Assembly: GCF_009795885.1 (NCBI RefSeq)
Contig: NZ_WTEV01000001.1
Coordinates: forward strand, 124,001 to 188,000
Origin: Gilliamella sp. Pas-s25
GTDB lineage: Bacteria; Pseudomonadota; Gammaproteobacteria; Enterobacterales; Orbaceae
Reading direction: 5' to 3'
DNA length: 64,000 nt
Below the pieces are notes generated by a model. That model ran no database searches. It was not told where the DNA came from and saw nothing but the letters and a program-made list of their open reading frames with translations. The translations under genes were made by a program, and so were the position numbers. How positions within the stretch are numbered: the first letter of the stretch is position 1; every line of letters starts with the position of its first letter. This document shows positions 9,791-20,084 of this stretch, piece by piece.

Positions 9791-9882
9791 AATTATTCAT
9801 TTTATTTGGAGTTTAAAATTTTGTTCTATTTACCTTACACTAATAACATGCTAGATTTACCAAATGCGTTAGTTTAATACGC

Positions 9883-12387
9883 GTGTTTTACCTAATTGAA
9901 GCTATGCAATATTATATCAATAACATAAAAAAAGAACTTAAAGATCTTGCCAATTTGAAACGTGAGCGAGCGCTTATTGGTATGTCTGCTGAATTTCAAC
10001 AGGTATTTTCATTACTTCCTGCTCTTTTTCATTATCATTCTCCTGAATTGCCAGGATATATGGAAGATAATATACCTTCAGGTATTGCTTATTATCAATT
10101 GCCTGATGATGTAAATAAACTGCTTAAAAGCAAATTCAATTTTTTAGCAACTAAAAACGAAACCACAGCTCTTGCTTCCCCTGCAATATCAGCTTTATAT
10201 TCAATGGGCAGTACTTGTTCTATTGGGCAATCGGTTCAATCTGATCTTGATATTTGGATATGCATTGAAAACAGTTTAACCGCTCAACAAAAAGAAGCCT
10301 TACAAAAAAAATGTCGTTTAATCGAAAACTGGGCTGACAATTTACAAGTCAAATTAACGTTATTTGTGGTCGATGCCGATCGTTTTATTAATAAACATCA
10401 TGAATGTCTAATGGGCGAAAATTGCGGATCTGCGCAGCATATTTTGTTGCTTGAAGAGTTTTACCGTTCAGCCAATTTATTAGCAGGCAAATTTTTATTG
10501 TGGTTTGCGGTACCTTATAATTTTACCGTGAATAACATCACTTATCCAACTTATGAAAAGTGCGTTAATGCAATGGTTGATCTTAAGTTAATTGAACGAG
10601 ATCAATGGATTGATTTTGGTCCGCTAAGCAGTTTATCGGCTGAAGAATATTTCGGTGCAAGTTTATGGCAACTTTATAAAAGTATTGATTCACCATTTAA
10701 AGCGGTACTTAAAACTCTGTTATTAGAAGCGTATTCGTGGATTTACCCACAAAATAAGCCAGTTGCTTATCAAATGAGAGAACTGATTCAAAATGGTAAA
10801 GTACATAAAGGAATGTATCTAGATTCATACTACATGCTGTTAGACAGAATTAGTAACTACCTCATTGAAATTAATGATTTTCAGCGACTTGAGTTAATCC
10901 GTAACTGCTTTTATTTAAAAGTGAATGAAAAACTGTCCATTCCAATGCAGTCACCGTCATGGCGTCGCACTATTTTGAGTGATTTAGTGAAAGAGTGGGG
11001 ATGGAATGAGCAACAAATTGCCAAATTAGATGCTTGTCAAACTTGGAAAATAGGACAAGTACGAGAAATACACGAGATTTTATTGCATACCATGATGACA
11101 GGTTATCGAAATTTACTCAATTTTGGTCGTCGTAATAATTTAGATTCATTGATTAGTCCTCAAGATCTGGCGATCTTAACGCGCAAGCTCTATGCCGCTT
11201 TTGAAGTATTACCAGGCAAGATCACAACGTTAAAGCTTAATATATCTGATAATTTGCAAGAAGATGCATTAACATTTATTCATGTGGCTGAAGATCGCAT
11301 CAATCGATCGGGATGGTATGTCTATAATCAAAGACCCATGATGCAAACAATTATTGGCCATCAATATCTAGAATACAGCAAATACTTAGTAAAATTGGTA
11401 GGGTGGTGTTATTTTAACGGGTTAATTGCGAATTCTACCGTATTTTATTATCACGACGGCGAAAATCGCAATAACGCAAAAATTAACCAATTGATCGAAG
11501 ATCTCAAAAATTACTTTCCTATTGATGTGCCAGCAGCAACCGAAGAACAGTTATATGGTCCATGCGAAATCCGTCACTTAGCCATTATTTTAAATATAGA
11601 AGACGATCCGACTGCTAACATTGAATTAGACGATGAAGTGACCAATAGTGTGCTCAATTATGGCAAACATGAGCGAAGTTTGGTGGGGTCAATTGATCTT
11701 ATGTATCGCAATTCATGGAATGAAATTCGCGTACTCCATTTTAGTGGTGCACTCTCTGTACTTGAGGCAATTAAGGCGTTATTAAATCGCATGCACAAAG
11801 ATGCAGACTTGCCCAATTCAATCGAAATTTTTTGTTATAGTGAATATTTAAGCGCTGAGATAAAACAGCAAATGAAAAAGCTCATGGATGAATGTATTGA
11901 TCTACGTTTAACTACGACTCAAAACAACTCAACGCAAGTCAAACCATTAAGAATAGGGGGCTTTTCGTGGTATCTATTTTTTGAGCGATTAGGCGTTTCA
12001 TGTCATCAATTTGAAAATGCGATTGATTTTTATGGGGCGGTATCTAATAACAAAGTACAAGGTAGACCACTTAATATTTTAGACGAAACCAATGAATTAC
12101 CGACAGAAATCGACAGCGTTGCTTATGCAGGGATCATTCAATTCTTTTTTGAAGATACTGATTCAGGTTTTGATCTTTATATCTTAAATGAACACAACCA
12201 AGTCGAAATTTATCGTAATTGCAATGGATCAAAAGACAACATGGTTAAAGATATCAACGAATTTTATGTCCTATCTGATGATCGTTTTACGTTTACGACT
12301 AGTAGCTCAGTGAATTTTAATCTACCTCAGTTTTATCAAATTACTTATAATGGCTGTAACGAACGCGAGATCATTCCACTGAATTAA
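9883..12387 (+). CDS. cyaA: Class I adenylate cyclase
   Basis: An 834-residue ortholog of E. coli CyaA (848 residues). The start is GTG at 9883, giving a product opening (M)FYLIEAMQYYI, which matches MYLYIETLKQRL in E. coli. The catalytic nucleotidyltransferase-like region has MGSTCSIGQS, SDLDIWICIE and CGSAQHILLLEEFYR, followed by SSLSAEEYFGASLWQLYKSI, characteristic of the family. The C-terminal half, where glucose EIIA exerts control in enterics, is kept (LVGSIDLMYRNSWNEIRVLHF; GIIQFFFEDTDSGFDLYIL). It makes cAMP for CRP-dependent regulation of sugar genes. The initiator codon and the lack of a clear ribosome site suggest low translation, as in E. coli, where cyaA starts with TTG. Confidence 0.97.
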   Translation: MFYLIEAMQYYINNIKKELKDLANLKRERALIGMSAEFQQVFSLLPALFHYHSPELPGYMEDNIPSGIAYYQLPDDVNKLLKSKFNFLATKNETTALASPAISALYSMGSTCSIGQSVQSDLDIWICIENSLTAQQKEALQKKCRLIENWADNLQVKLTLFVVDADRFINKHHECLMGENCGSAQHILLLEEFYRSANLLAGKFLLWFAVPYNFTVNNITYPTYEKCVNAMVDLKLIERDQWIDFGPLSSLSAEEYFGASLWQLYKSIDSPFKAVLKTLLLEAYSWIYPQNKPVAYQMRELIQNGKVHKGMYLDSYYMLLDRISNYLIEINDFQRLELIRNCFYLKVNEKLSIPMQSPSWRRTILSDLVKEWGWNEQQIAKLDACQTWKIGQVREIHEILLHTMMTGYRNLLNFGRRNNLDSLISPQDLAILTRKLYAAFEVLPGKITTLKLNISDNLQEDALTFIHVAEDRINRSGWYVYNQRPMMQTIIGHQYLEYSKYLVKLVGWCYFNGLIANSTVFYYHDGENRNNAKINQLIEDLKNYFPIDVPAATEEQLYGPCEIRHLAIILNIEDDPTANIELDDEVTNSVLNYGKHERSLVGSIDLMYRNSWNEIRVLHFSGALSVLEAIKALLNRMHKDADLPNSIEIFCYSEYLSAEIKQQMKKLMDECIDLRLTTTQNNSTQVKPLRIGGFSWYLFFERLGVSCHQFENAIDFYGAVSNNKVQGRPLNILDETNELPTEIDSVAYAGIIQFFFEDTDSGFDLYILNEHNQVEIYRNCNGSKDNMVKDINEFYVLSDDRFTFTTSSSVNFNLPQFYQITYNGCNEREIIPLN

Positions 12388-12515
12388 AAGATCAAAAACG
12401 ATCTTATTTGAAAATAATCATGTCAAAAAGTTTCAGGAAAGTATGTGTTTTAGTATAAAAAGAGTAAAAATTTACAATTAATAAGTAAAATAATTAAATT
12501 TCTATTAAAATAATG

Positions 12516-12543
12516 GGAACTTTTTTTGAATTTAAGAATCTAA
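12516..12543 (+). promoter_or_regulatory. Sigma-E promoter of the rpoE operon
   Basis: GGAACTT (12516-12522), a 16-bp spacer and TCTAA (12539-12543) match the sigma-E (RpoE) consensus GGAACTT-N16-TCWRA. It lies about 60 bp before the rpoE start, implying autoregulation as in E. coli. Confidence 0.85.
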
Positions 12544-12604
12544 CTGTATGTCAGCACAATTTTTAGGGCCGATTGACAGTTATTAACATAAGGAAAGGCC
12601 TTTA

Positions 12605-13177
12605 ATGGGGGAGCAAATAACAGACCAAGTATTAGTTGATCGCGTTCTTAACGGAGATAAAAACGCATTTAATTTACTTGTGGTTCGTTATCAAAATAAA
12701 TTAGCTCATTTAGTTTCTCGTTATGTACTAGCATCTGAAGTTCCTGATGTGGTACAAGAGACTTTTATTAAGGCCTATCGGTCGTTAAGCCTTTTTAAAG
12801 GTGAAAGTGTTTTTTACACATGGTTGTATCGAATTGCGGTAAATACGGCAAAAAATTACTTGACCTCTCAAGGACGAAGGCCGCCATTATCAGATATTGA
12901 TGCTAGCGAAGCCGAAAGTTACGAAGGAGCGGATTCATTAAGGAATCTTGATAATCCCGAAAATTTAGCACTTTCAGATGAAGTAAAAAAAACCGTATTT
13001 GCAGCGATCGAAGCACTACCTGATGATTTAAAAACCGCAATTACCTTGCGCGAAATCGATGGTTTAAGTTACGAAGAAATTGCTGAAATTATGGATGTCC
13101 CCGTTGGAACAGTACGCTCACGTATTTTTAGAGCACGTGATGCGATAGATGAAAAAATTAAACCATTACTCAGTTAA
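12605..13177 (+). CDS. rpoE: RNA polymerase sigma-E factor
   Basis: A 190-residue group IV (ECF) sigma factor, near-identical in layout to E. coli RpoE (191). The sigma-2 region is at about residues 22-95 (FNLLVVRYQNKLAHL, PDVVQETFIKAYRSL, FYTWLYRIAVNTAKN) and sigma-4 at about 130-185 (ALPDDLKTAITLREIDGLSY, GTVRSRIFRARDAI). It directs transcription of envelope-stress genes when released from RseA. It lies first in rpoE-rseA-rseB, behind a matching sigma-E promoter. Confidence 0.98.
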   Translation: MGEQITDQVLVDRVLNGDKNAFNLLVVRYQNKLAHLVSRYVLASEVPDVVQETFIKAYRSLSLFKGESVFYTWLYRIAVNTAKNYLTSQGRRPPLSDIDASEAESYEGADSLRNLDNPENLALSDEVKKTVFAAIEALPDDLKTAITLREIDGLSYEEIAEIMDVPVGTVRSRIFRARDAIDEKIKPLLS

Positions 13178-13227
13178 TGGCTACAAAATCATTGATAAAC
13201 AGTAGTCATAAATTTAAGGTATTTACT

Positions 13228-13788
13228 ATGCAAATAGAACGCAAAGAGCAGCTTTCATTACTTATGGATGGTGAGTTTACAAACGATCACATTGTTGATG
13301 AAATGTCACATGATGAAAGTTTGCAATCATACTGGCATCGTTACCATATTGTAAGAGACACTATGCGCGGTCAGTTGCATAGTAGTTCATTAACTTTAGA
13401 TATCTCTAATCAAATTGCACAAGCTATCGCAACCGAAGATTTATACAATCAACTTGCTGATCAACCAAATATTAACACAGCCACACTGCCAAAGGCTGAA
13501 AATCTAATTTGGATTCACGTTAAAGACTTTTTTGCCAAAGCAAGCCAAGTTGGACTTGCTGCGTGCGTAACCCTTGGTATTATTGCTGGTGTGCAATATC
13601 ATCAAGGTCAAACAGATAATACCAGTATAAGCCCTACACTAAATACCGTACCTGTTGGTGTGAATGTGGCACCTGTGGGGGGGATTCATCAACAAAACGA
13701 CCAGCAATTACTTGAAAAACGGCAATATGACAAAATCAGATTGCTGGTGCAAGATTATGAATTGCAAAAAAGATTAAATGCTCGCTAA
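13228..13788 (+). CDS. rseA: Anti-sigma-E factor RseA
   Basis: About 186 residues from the ATG at 13228, preferred over an in-frame start at 13177 because AAGG lies 8 bases upstream and the product begins MQIERKEQLSLLMDGE, like E. coli RseA. The N-terminal RpoE-binding domain is at about residues 1-70 (ESLQSYWHRYHIVRDTMRG). One transmembrane helix (VGLAACVTLGIIAGVQY) follows near residue 105, then a periplasmic tail ending in a conserved RLLVQDYELQKRLN segment. RseA holds sigma-E at the membrane until DegS and RseP cleave it. Confidence 0.93.
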   Translation: MQIERKEQLSLLMDGEFTNDHIVDEMSHDESLQSYWHRYHIVRDTMRGQLHSSSLTLDISNQIAQAIATEDLYNQLADQPNINTATLPKAENLIWIHVKDFFAKASQVGLAACVTLGIIAGVQYHQGQTDNTSISPTLNTVPVGVNVAPVGGIHQQNDQQLLEKRQYDKIRLLVQDYELQKRLNAR

Positions 13789-13794
13789 TTCGAA

Positions 13795-14778
13795 ATGAAA
13801 TTACCCAATAATTTCGTTGAACATTTTATAAAACAGAGTAGAAATATTATATTCACTCTGTTTTTTGCGTTTTTTTCAGTATCCATTTATGCTAACGATA
13901 CTGAGGATGCCTTAGCATTATTAAACAAAATGAATCATGCAGTACAAACACAAGATTATCGAATTTATTTCTTGTCGCAAGATAAAAATCAGGATGCAAT
14001 CACATTCGAATATTACCATTTAGGTGCTACTACAAAGGAAAATATTAACGCCTATTTGCGCTATCTTGAAGGTTCTGATAAAGAGATCATTTTGCATAAT
14101 GGCGCAACCAGTTACTTTCAATCTGACAGTCCTGCATTTTCTATTACTAGTTCGCGCATTGTCGAGGCTTTTCCTGATGTTATCTATAATAATTTTAATG
14201 AACTTAAAAACATTTATGACGTTATTGCATTAGGCAAAGCAAGAACCGCTAATCGCAGCGCGCAATTGGTCAAAATCATCGCTAAAGAACAGGATCGTTA
14301 TAGCTACGTGATTTGGATTGATGATGACACCTATTTACCGCTCAGGGTCGACTTATTAGATCAAAATAGTGACATTATTAACCAGACAAAAGTGCTCAAC
14401 CTTGATAAAAATTTTGACAAAAAAGGTCTGATGAACAACATCAATAGCCGAACGTACCCGATTTTATTATCGATCGAAAAACAAAATAATGCCCTCGACC
14501 AATGGCGACTAGCTTGGCTACCTAAAGGATTTAAAGAAATAGCCGCCTATAATTTAAATTTTTATAGTTCTGACATTGCGACTAAACTGTTTTCAGATGG
14601 TGTATTTTCGTTTACAGTTAACATATCATCTGAACAAGCTAAGCAATCTCACCAAATTATTCAACAAGGTGGGCAGACTATTTATTCAACTAACTTAGGT
14701 CACAAAAATATTATCGTCATTGGTAATTTACCGCGTACCACGGTTGAACGTATTGCACAAAATATCATCCAGAAATAA
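13795..14778 (+). CDS. rseB: Sigma-E regulatory protein RseB
   Basis: A 327-residue periplasmic protein starting 6 bp after rseA. It has a signal peptide (basic start, then IIFTLFFAFFSVSIYAND), a MucB/RseB N-terminal lipoprotein-sensor-like domain (ALALLNKMNHAVQTQDYRI onward) and a smaller C-terminal domain from about residue 220 (QWRLAWLPKGFKEI is the typical opening). RseB binds the RseA periplasmic tail and protects it from DegS. In E. coli rseC follows; here the next gene is lepA, 167 bp on. Confidence 0.92.
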   Translation: MKLPNNFVEHFIKQSRNIIFTLFFAFFSVSIYANDTEDALALLNKMNHAVQTQDYRIYFLSQDKNQDAITFEYYHLGATTKENINAYLRYLEGSDKEIILHNGATSYFQSDSPAFSITSSRIVEAFPDVIYNNFNELKNIYDVIALGKARTANRSAQLVKIIAKEQDRYSYVIWIDDDTYLPLRVDLLDQNSDIINQTKVLNLDKNFDKKGLMNNINSRTYPILLSIEKQNNALDQWRLAWLPKGFKEIAAYNLNFYSSDIATKLFSDGVFSFTVNISSEQAKQSHQIIQQGGQTIYSTNLGHKNIIVIGNLPRTTVERIAQNIIQK

Positions 14779-14945
14779 GCGCAAACTTCTCGATATCGCT
14801 ATGCTTAGTTGCGATAAATGTGTAAAATGTTCCTCTTTCTGACTATATAATTATTTGCAATGCTGGTAATAACCAAAAGGCGTTTTAGGTAGTTGATTAG
14901 ATAGTTAACCGTTAATAACCGAAATACTAATTATAATTTATTAAT

Positions 14946-16742
14946 ATGAATAAAAATATCCGCAATTTTTCAATTATTGCCCATATTGACCATGGTAAAT
15001 CAACGCTTTCAGACCGCATAATTCAGATTTGTGGTGGACTGTCAGATCGCGAAATGGAAGCCCAAGTGCTCGACTCAATGGATCTTGAGCGTGAGCGAGG
15101 GATCACCATTAAAGCACAAAGTGTCACGCTTGATTATCATGCTAAAAATGGCGAAACCTATCAGCTCAATTTTATCGACACACCAGGTCATGTTGATTTT
15201 TCGTACGAAGTATCGCGCTCACTTGCTGCTTGTGAAGGGGCATTATTAGTTGTGGATGCAGGGCAAGGCGTTGAAGCGCAAACACTAGCAAACTGCTATA
15301 CTGCGTTAGATATGGATCTTGAAGTTGTCCCTGTTCTTAACAAAATTGATTTACCGGCTGCTGAACCAGAGCGCGTTGCAGCTGAAATCGAAGACATTGT
15401 TGGCATTGATGCAAGCAATGCTGTTCGCTGTTCGGCTAAAACTGGCGTTGGTGTTATTGATGTACTTGAACAATTAGTTAGCGACATTCCGCCACCAGAA
15501 GGGGACTCAACAGCACCATTACAAGCACTGATTATTGATTCGTGGTTTGATAATTACTTGGGTGTAGTTTCATTAATTCGCATAAAAAATGGCGAATTAA
15601 ACAAAGGTGATAAGATCAAAGTCATGAGCACAGGTATGACTTATAATGTTGATCGACTTGGTATATTCACCCCTAAACAAGTTGACAAACAATGCTTGCA
15701 TTGCGGCGAAGTGGGTTGGGTTGTTTGTGCTATCAAAGATATATTAGGCGCCCCAGTAGGTGATACCTTAACTTTAGCAAAAGCACCTGCGCAAACTCCA
15801 TTACCGGGTTTTAAAAAGGTTAAACCGCAGGTTTATGCTGGGTTATTCCCAACTAGTTCTGACGATTATGAAGCTTTTCGTGATGCGCTTGGCAAATTAA
15901 GCCTAAACGATGCATCGCTATTTTACGAACCGGAAAATTCTGGCGCTTTAGGTTTTGGATTCCGCTGTGGTTTTCTTGGCTTACTGCATATGGAGATCAT
16001 CCAAGAACGTTTAGAGCGTGAATACAACCTTGATCTTATTACTACTGCGCCAACAGTTGTTTATGAAGTGCTAACCACATCGAACGAAACAATTTATGTT
16101 GATAGCCCCGCAAAATTACCTGCGGTAAATAACATTCAGGAGTTACGCGAACCGATTGCCGAATGTAACATATTAGTTCCGCAAACTTATTTAGGTAACG
16201 TCATCACACTATGCGTTGAAAAACGCGGCGTGCAAACCAACATGGTTTATCATGGTAATCAAGTTGCCTTAACGTACGAAATTCCAATGACTGAAGTTGT
16301 ATTAGACTTTTTTGATAAACTCAAATCGACTTCGCGTGGGTATGCCTCATTAGATTATAGTTTTAAACGATTCCAAGCGGCCGATATGGTAAGATTGGAT
16401 GTATTAATTAACGGTGAGCGAGTGGATGCATTAGCCCTAATCACCCATAAAGATAATGCACCATATCGTGGACGAGAATTAGTCGAAAAAATGAAAGATC
16501 TTATTCCTCGTCAACTATTTGATATTGCCATTCAAGCGGCTATCGGCAATCATGTTATTGCACGATCAACAGTTAAACAGCTACGTAAAAACGTGTTAGC
16601 CAAATGTTATGGTGGCGACGTAAGTCGTAAAAAGAAACTTTTACAGAAGCAAAAAGAAGGTAAAAAACGCATGAAACAAGTGGGTAATGTTGAATTACCA
16701 CAAGAAGCGTTTTTAGCGATTTTGCATGTAGGAAAAGATTAA
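14946..16742 (+). CDS. lepA: Translation elongation factor 4 (LepA)
   Basis: A 598-residue GTPase, essentially the same length as E. coli LepA. It opens [20 protein letters not shown] (G1 loop AHIDHGKST), then [10 protein letters not shown] (switch I), DTPGHVDF (G3) and NKIDLP (G4). The LepA-specific C-terminal domain ends with ...[19 protein letters not shown]. It acts on the ribosome, promoting back-translocation or initiation-related steps. It is followed by lepB after 47 bp, the universal gammaproteobacterial pairing. Confidence 0.98.
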   Translation: MNKNIRNFSIIAHIDHGKSTLSDRIIQICGGLSDREMEAQVLDSMDLERERGITIKAQSVTLDYHAKNGETYQLNFIDTPGHVDFSYEVSRSLAACEGALLVVDAGQGVEAQTLANCYTALDMDLEVVPVLNKIDLPAAEPERVAAEIEDIVGIDASNAVRCSAKTGVGVIDVLEQLVSDIPPPEGDSTAPLQALIIDSWFDNYLGVVSLIRIKNGELNKGDKIKVMSTGMTYNVDRLGIFTPKQVDKQCLHCGEVGWVVCAIKDILGAPVGDTLTLAKAPAQTPLPGFKKVKPQVYAGLFPTSSDDYEAFRDALGKLSLNDASLFYEPENSGALGFGFRCGFLGLLHMEIIQERLEREYNLDLITTAPTVVYEVLTTSNETIYVDSPAKLPAVNNIQELREPIAECNILVPQTYLGNVITLCVEKRGVQTNMVYHGNQVALTYEIPMTEVVLDFFDKLKSTSRGYASLDYSFKRFQAADMVRLDVLINGERVDALALITHKDNAPYRGRELVEKMKDLIPRQLFDIAIQAAIGNHVIARSTVKQLRKNVLAKCYGGDVSRKKKLLQKQKEGKKRMKQVGNVELPQEAFLAILHVGKD

Positions 16743-16789
16743 CTAATTAAAACAAATCCATAAAAAGATTTATATAAAGAGGAAAAAAA

Positions 16790-17791
16790 ATGGCTGGAAC
16801 ATTTGCCATCATATTAACATTAGCAACATTCATTACGGGTATCTTCTGGTTTTTAGAAAAGTTTAAATGGAAACCGGCAAGACAGCGTAAAGTTGAAGAA
16901 GTACGCACCCAAAGTAATGGCGAAGTAGATGGAAAAATACTTGCCGAAGTTGGTAAACCCAAAGGTTGGGTTGAAAACTTAGCGTCGTTTTTTCCCGTTT
17001 TGTTTGTGGTATTTGTTATTCGCTCATTTATATACGAACCGTTTCAAATTCCATCGGGGTCAATGATACAAACACTCTTAATCGGTGACTTTATTGCGGT
17101 TGAAAAATTTTCGTATGGTATGCGTGATCCTATTACCAACACCGTTATCATTCCAACAGGGCACCCCAAACGTGGTGATGTAGCGGTATTTAAACACCCA
17201 ACTATTCCACAAATGGATCTGATTAAGCGCGTTGTTGGTTTGCCGGGTGATAAAATTGTCTATCTGATTAAAGAAAAGCAAATTTTAATTTATCCAGCGT
17301 GCCAAACAACGGATAGCAATTGTGTAGGGCAACAATCGCAGCCACTTGATTTACATTACAGCGAACCAAAACCAAGTAACTGGAAAGAAGTGCATGAACA
17401 GTTCAAATCAAACCCGAGTTTTTATACTTTAGACCAATATGCCGACAAAGGCATTGTTGATTCTAACTCTATCGTGACATTGAATATGAATATTCAACAA
17501 GAAACCCTAGGCGACACTCAGCACGATATTTTAACAACGCAAGGTTCGCTAGAAGATCCAAAATATTATTATCATCAAAATGGTCAACCTATAGCGACTT
17601 GGGTTGTGCCACAAGGTCATTACTTTATGATGGGCGACAACCGCGATAACAGTGGCGACAGTCGATACTTTGGTTTTGTGCCCGAAGGTAACTTTGTTGG
17701 TAAAGCAACTGCTATTTGGATGAGCTTTGAAAAACAGCCCGACCAATGGCCTACTGGAATTCGCTTTAGTCGTATTGGTGGTATACATTAA
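16790..17791 (+). CDS. lepB: Signal peptidase I
   Basis: A 333-residue inner-membrane serine protease that removes Sec and Tat signal peptides. A first transmembrane helix is at about residues 4-22 and a second at about 65-82 ([19 protein letters not shown]). The catalytic Ser is at about 91 in [11 protein letters not shown] and the general-base Lys at about 146 in [12 protein letters not shown]. The conserved boxes KRGDVAVF and [18 protein letters not shown] are present. Length matches E. coli LepB (324). The ribosome site AGAGGAAAA precedes the ATG. Confidence 0.97.
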   Translation: MAGTFAIILTLATFITGIFWFLEKFKWKPARQRKVEEVRTQSNGEVDGKILAEVGKPKGWVENLASFFPVLFVVFVIRSFIYEPFQIPSGSMIQTLLIGDFIAVEKFSYGMRDPITNTVIIPTGHPKRGDVAVFKHPTIPQMDLIKRVVGLPGDKIVYLIKEKQILIYPACQTTDSNCVGQQSQPLDLHYSEPKPSNWKEVHEQFKSNPSFYTLDQYADKGIVDSNSIVTLNMNIQQETLGDTQHDILTTQGSLEDPKYYYHQNGQPIATWVVPQGHYFMMGDNRDNSGDSRYFGFVPEGNFVGKATAIWMSFEKQPDQWPTGIRFSRIGGIH

Positions 17792-17802
17792 TAACTATAC
17801 TT

Positions 17803-18477
17803 ATGAAAAAATTTAGTCAAATTCAACAATCAATCGGCTATCAGTTTCAAGATATCTCCCTACTTGAATTAGCACTTACTCATCGAAGTGCTAATAAACT
17901 GCATAATGAACGTTTAGAGTTTTTAGGGGACTCTATTTTAAGCGTTGTCATTGCCGACGAACTCTATCACCGTTTTGTCAAACAAGACGAAGGTGACTTA
18001 AGCCAAATGCGAGCAACGTTAGTTTGCGGGCAAACACTTGCCGAAATCGGTAAAGATTTTAAATTGGGTGATCACCTTATTTTAGGACAAGGTGAGCTAA
18101 AAAGCGGTGGATTTCGCCGTGAATCAATTATTTCTGATGCGGTTGAGGCCATTATTGGTGCCATTTACTTAGATAGCAACATCGATACAATTCGTCCGCT
18201 AATCTTAGCGTGGTATCAAAGTCGCTTAAACCAAATTCAACCCGGCATTAAACAAAAAGATGCTAAAACAAGATTGCAAGAATATTTACAAGGAATTCAT
18301 CGTCCACGCCCATGTTATTTAATTGTCGAAGTAACTGGTGATAACCACGAGCAAGAATTCTTAATTCAATGCAAAATCGACAACGATAACCACGAGTATT
18401 TAGGTCGTGGTTTAAGTCGCCGAAAAGCAGAACAAGCAGCTGCACAAGAAGCTCTCAACCAATTAGGTATAAAATGA
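17803..18477 (+). CDS. rnc: Ribonuclease III
   Basis: A 224-residue double-strand-specific endonuclease for rRNA and mRNA processing. The signature [20 protein letters not shown] is near residues 35-55, the second acidic site [14 protein letters not shown] near 112-125, and a C-terminal dsRNA-binding domain runs from [12 protein letters not shown] to [18 protein letters not shown]. It starts 12 bp after lepB and overlaps era by 4 bp (ATGA), implying translational coupling. Confidence 0.97.
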   Translation: MKKFSQIQQSIGYQFQDISLLELALTHRSANKLHNERLEFLGDSILSVVIADELYHRFVKQDEGDLSQMRATLVCGQTLAEIGKDFKLGDHLILGQGELKSGGFRRESIISDAVEAIIGAIYLDSNIDTIRPLILAWYQSRLNQIQPGIKQKDAKTRLQEYLQGIHRPRPCYLIVEVTGDNHEQEFLIQCKIDNDNHEYLGRGLSRRKAEQAAAQEALNQLGIK

Positions 18478-19379
18478 CAGAAACAATACAACATTGTGGA
18501 TTTGTCGCCATTGTTGGGCGACCAAATGTAGGTAAATCAACCCTATTAAACCGATTACTAGGGCAAAAAGTTTCGATTACATCACGTAAAGCACAAACGA
18601 CCCGTCATCGTATTGTCGGTATCGATACAGAAAATAATAACCAAATTATCTATATCGACACCCCTGGACTTCATATTGAAGAAAAAAGAGCCATTAACCG
18701 TTTAATGAATCGAGCAGCAAGTAGCTCAATTGGTGATGTGGAGCTAGTGATTTTTGTGGTGGAAGGCACCCATTGGACTGACGATGACGAAATGGTCGCC
18801 AACAAACTCAAAGACTGCAAATGTCCAGTTCTGCTAGTGATTAATAAGATTGACAACGTCACCGACAAAACACAATTATTACCGCATATTCAAACTATTA
18901 GCCAAAAAGTTAATTTTCTTGATGTTGTGCCAATTAGTGCTGAAAAAGGAGAGGGTATTGATATTATCAAAGATATCGTCAAAAAACACTTACCCGAGGG
19001 CGAACACCATTTTCCTGAAGATTACATTACTGACCGCTCGCAACGCTTTATGGCATCAGAAATCATCCGCGAAAAACTTATGCGTTTTTTAGGTGATGAA
19101 TTACCTTATTCCGTGACTGTTGAAATTGAACAATTCAAAGTAGACGAACGCAATGGAATGTATCGCATTAACGGATTAATCTTAGTTGAACGAGATGGGC
19201 AAAAGAAAATGGTTATCGGCAATAAAGGCGAAAAAATCAAAAAAATAGGCATCGAAGCCCGCAAAGATATGCAGTCATTTTTTGACAACAAAGTCCATCT
19301 AGAGCTTTGGGTCAAAGTCAAAGCAGGTTGGGCGGATGATGAACGAGCATTGCGGAGTTTAGGTTATAGTGATGATTAA
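18474..19379 (+). CDS. era: GTPase Era
   Basis: A 301-residue GTPase for 16S rRNA maturation and 30S assembly. G1 is [13 protein letters not shown]3 is DTPGLHIEE and G4 is NKIDNV, with a C-terminal KH domain ([20 protein letters not shown]). It matches E. coli Era in length. It is the last gene of the block: a strong terminator follows, and the recO-pdxJ genes that follow era in E. coli are absent here. Confidence 0.97.
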   Translation: MTETIQHCGFVAIVGRPNVGKSTLLNRLLGQKVSITSRKAQTTRHRIVGIDTENNNQIIYIDTPGLHIEEKRAINRLMNRAASSSIGDVELVIFVVEGTHWTDDDEMVANKLKDCKCPVLLVINKIDNVTDKTQLLPHIQTISQKVNFLDVVPISAEKGEGIDIIKDIVKKHLPEGEHHFPEDYITDRSQRFMASEIIREKLMRFLGDELPYSVTVEIEQFKVDERNGMYRINGLILVERDGQKKMVIGNKGEKIKKIGIEARKDMQSFFDNKVHLELWVKVKAGWADDERALRSLGYSDD

Positions 19380-19403
19380 AGATCTTACTTGACTTTTGTC
19401 ATT

Positions 19404-19431
19404 AATCAGGCATGTTTATGCCTGATTTTTT
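19404..19431 (+). terminator. Rho-independent terminator after era
   Basis: A 10-bp stem (AATCAGGCAT / ATGCCTGATT) with a 4-nt loop, followed by a T-run, 25 bp past the era stop. Confidence 0.92.
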
Positions 19432-20011
19432 GATTCTATTTTAAATTTTTATTTAAAAATTAAATAAAATTAATGCGTTGATTTGTTTTTCTATTTTTCT
19501 GTTTTTTAAAGCTTTTAAATCTAGCCTATGTTTTGTCGAGAAAAAATCAAAAATGGTGCATTAAAACTGCATTCAAATAGACTTTAAACAAAACATAAAA
19601 TCCCTGAAAATATCTTATAAGTACTTGATTTTATTAACAGGCTATTAAGAAAGAATTTATTAAAATCAATATGATAACTTAATTGTTTTGAAGTTTCTTC
19701 AGGTTTTTCTTCAAAGCTATTTGGGATTTGGTTAGATTTCGGACTTGATTATTGTTGCTATTTATTTCATCAAAAGGTCAAAATATTTGAAAACCTTCAG
19801 CTGCAAAATTATTTTTATCAAAATAGAAATCTTTCAATTCTTTAAACCTTTGCGTAAAGTTTAACAAAATAACCTTTAAAAAATTTTTAAAAAAACTCCT
19901 CCAAAAAACTAGCCAAGCTATTTTTAAACGGTTATACTTTCACCAATTTAAAATAACTGCTTATTTAACAAGCAAACGAAAACATAAAAGACAAATAAAA
20001 CAACAATTTAC
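19432..20011. other. AT-rich non-coding stretch
   Basis: About 580 bp with no credible reading frame. It contains ATTAAATAAAATTAAT near 19460, resembling the short repeat family around 25-27 kb in inverse orientation. Nothing else identifiable. Confidence 0.5.
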
Positions 20012-20040
20012 TTGACAGGTAAACCATAATGCTTTATCAT
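20012..20040 (+). promoter_or_regulatory. Sigma-70 promoter of the secreted-protein gene
   Basis: TTGACA (20012-20017), exactly 17 bp, then TATCAT (20035-20040): a near-consensus promoter about 30 bp before the first ATG (20069) and 45 bp before the TTG at 20085. A heptamer repeat lies between promoter and start. Confidence 0.7.
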
Positions 20041-20043
20041 TTT

Positions 20044-20069
20044 AAACACCAAACACCAAACACCAAACA
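20044..20069 (+). repeat. Heptanucleotide tandem repeat (AAACACC)
   Basis: Three exact copies of AAACACC (20044-20064) plus a partial fourth (AAACA), sitting in the presumed leader between the promoter and the first ATG. A change in copy number would alter leader length by 7 bp per unit. Confidence 0.8.
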
Positions 20070-20084
20070 TGGCAAACCACCGTC

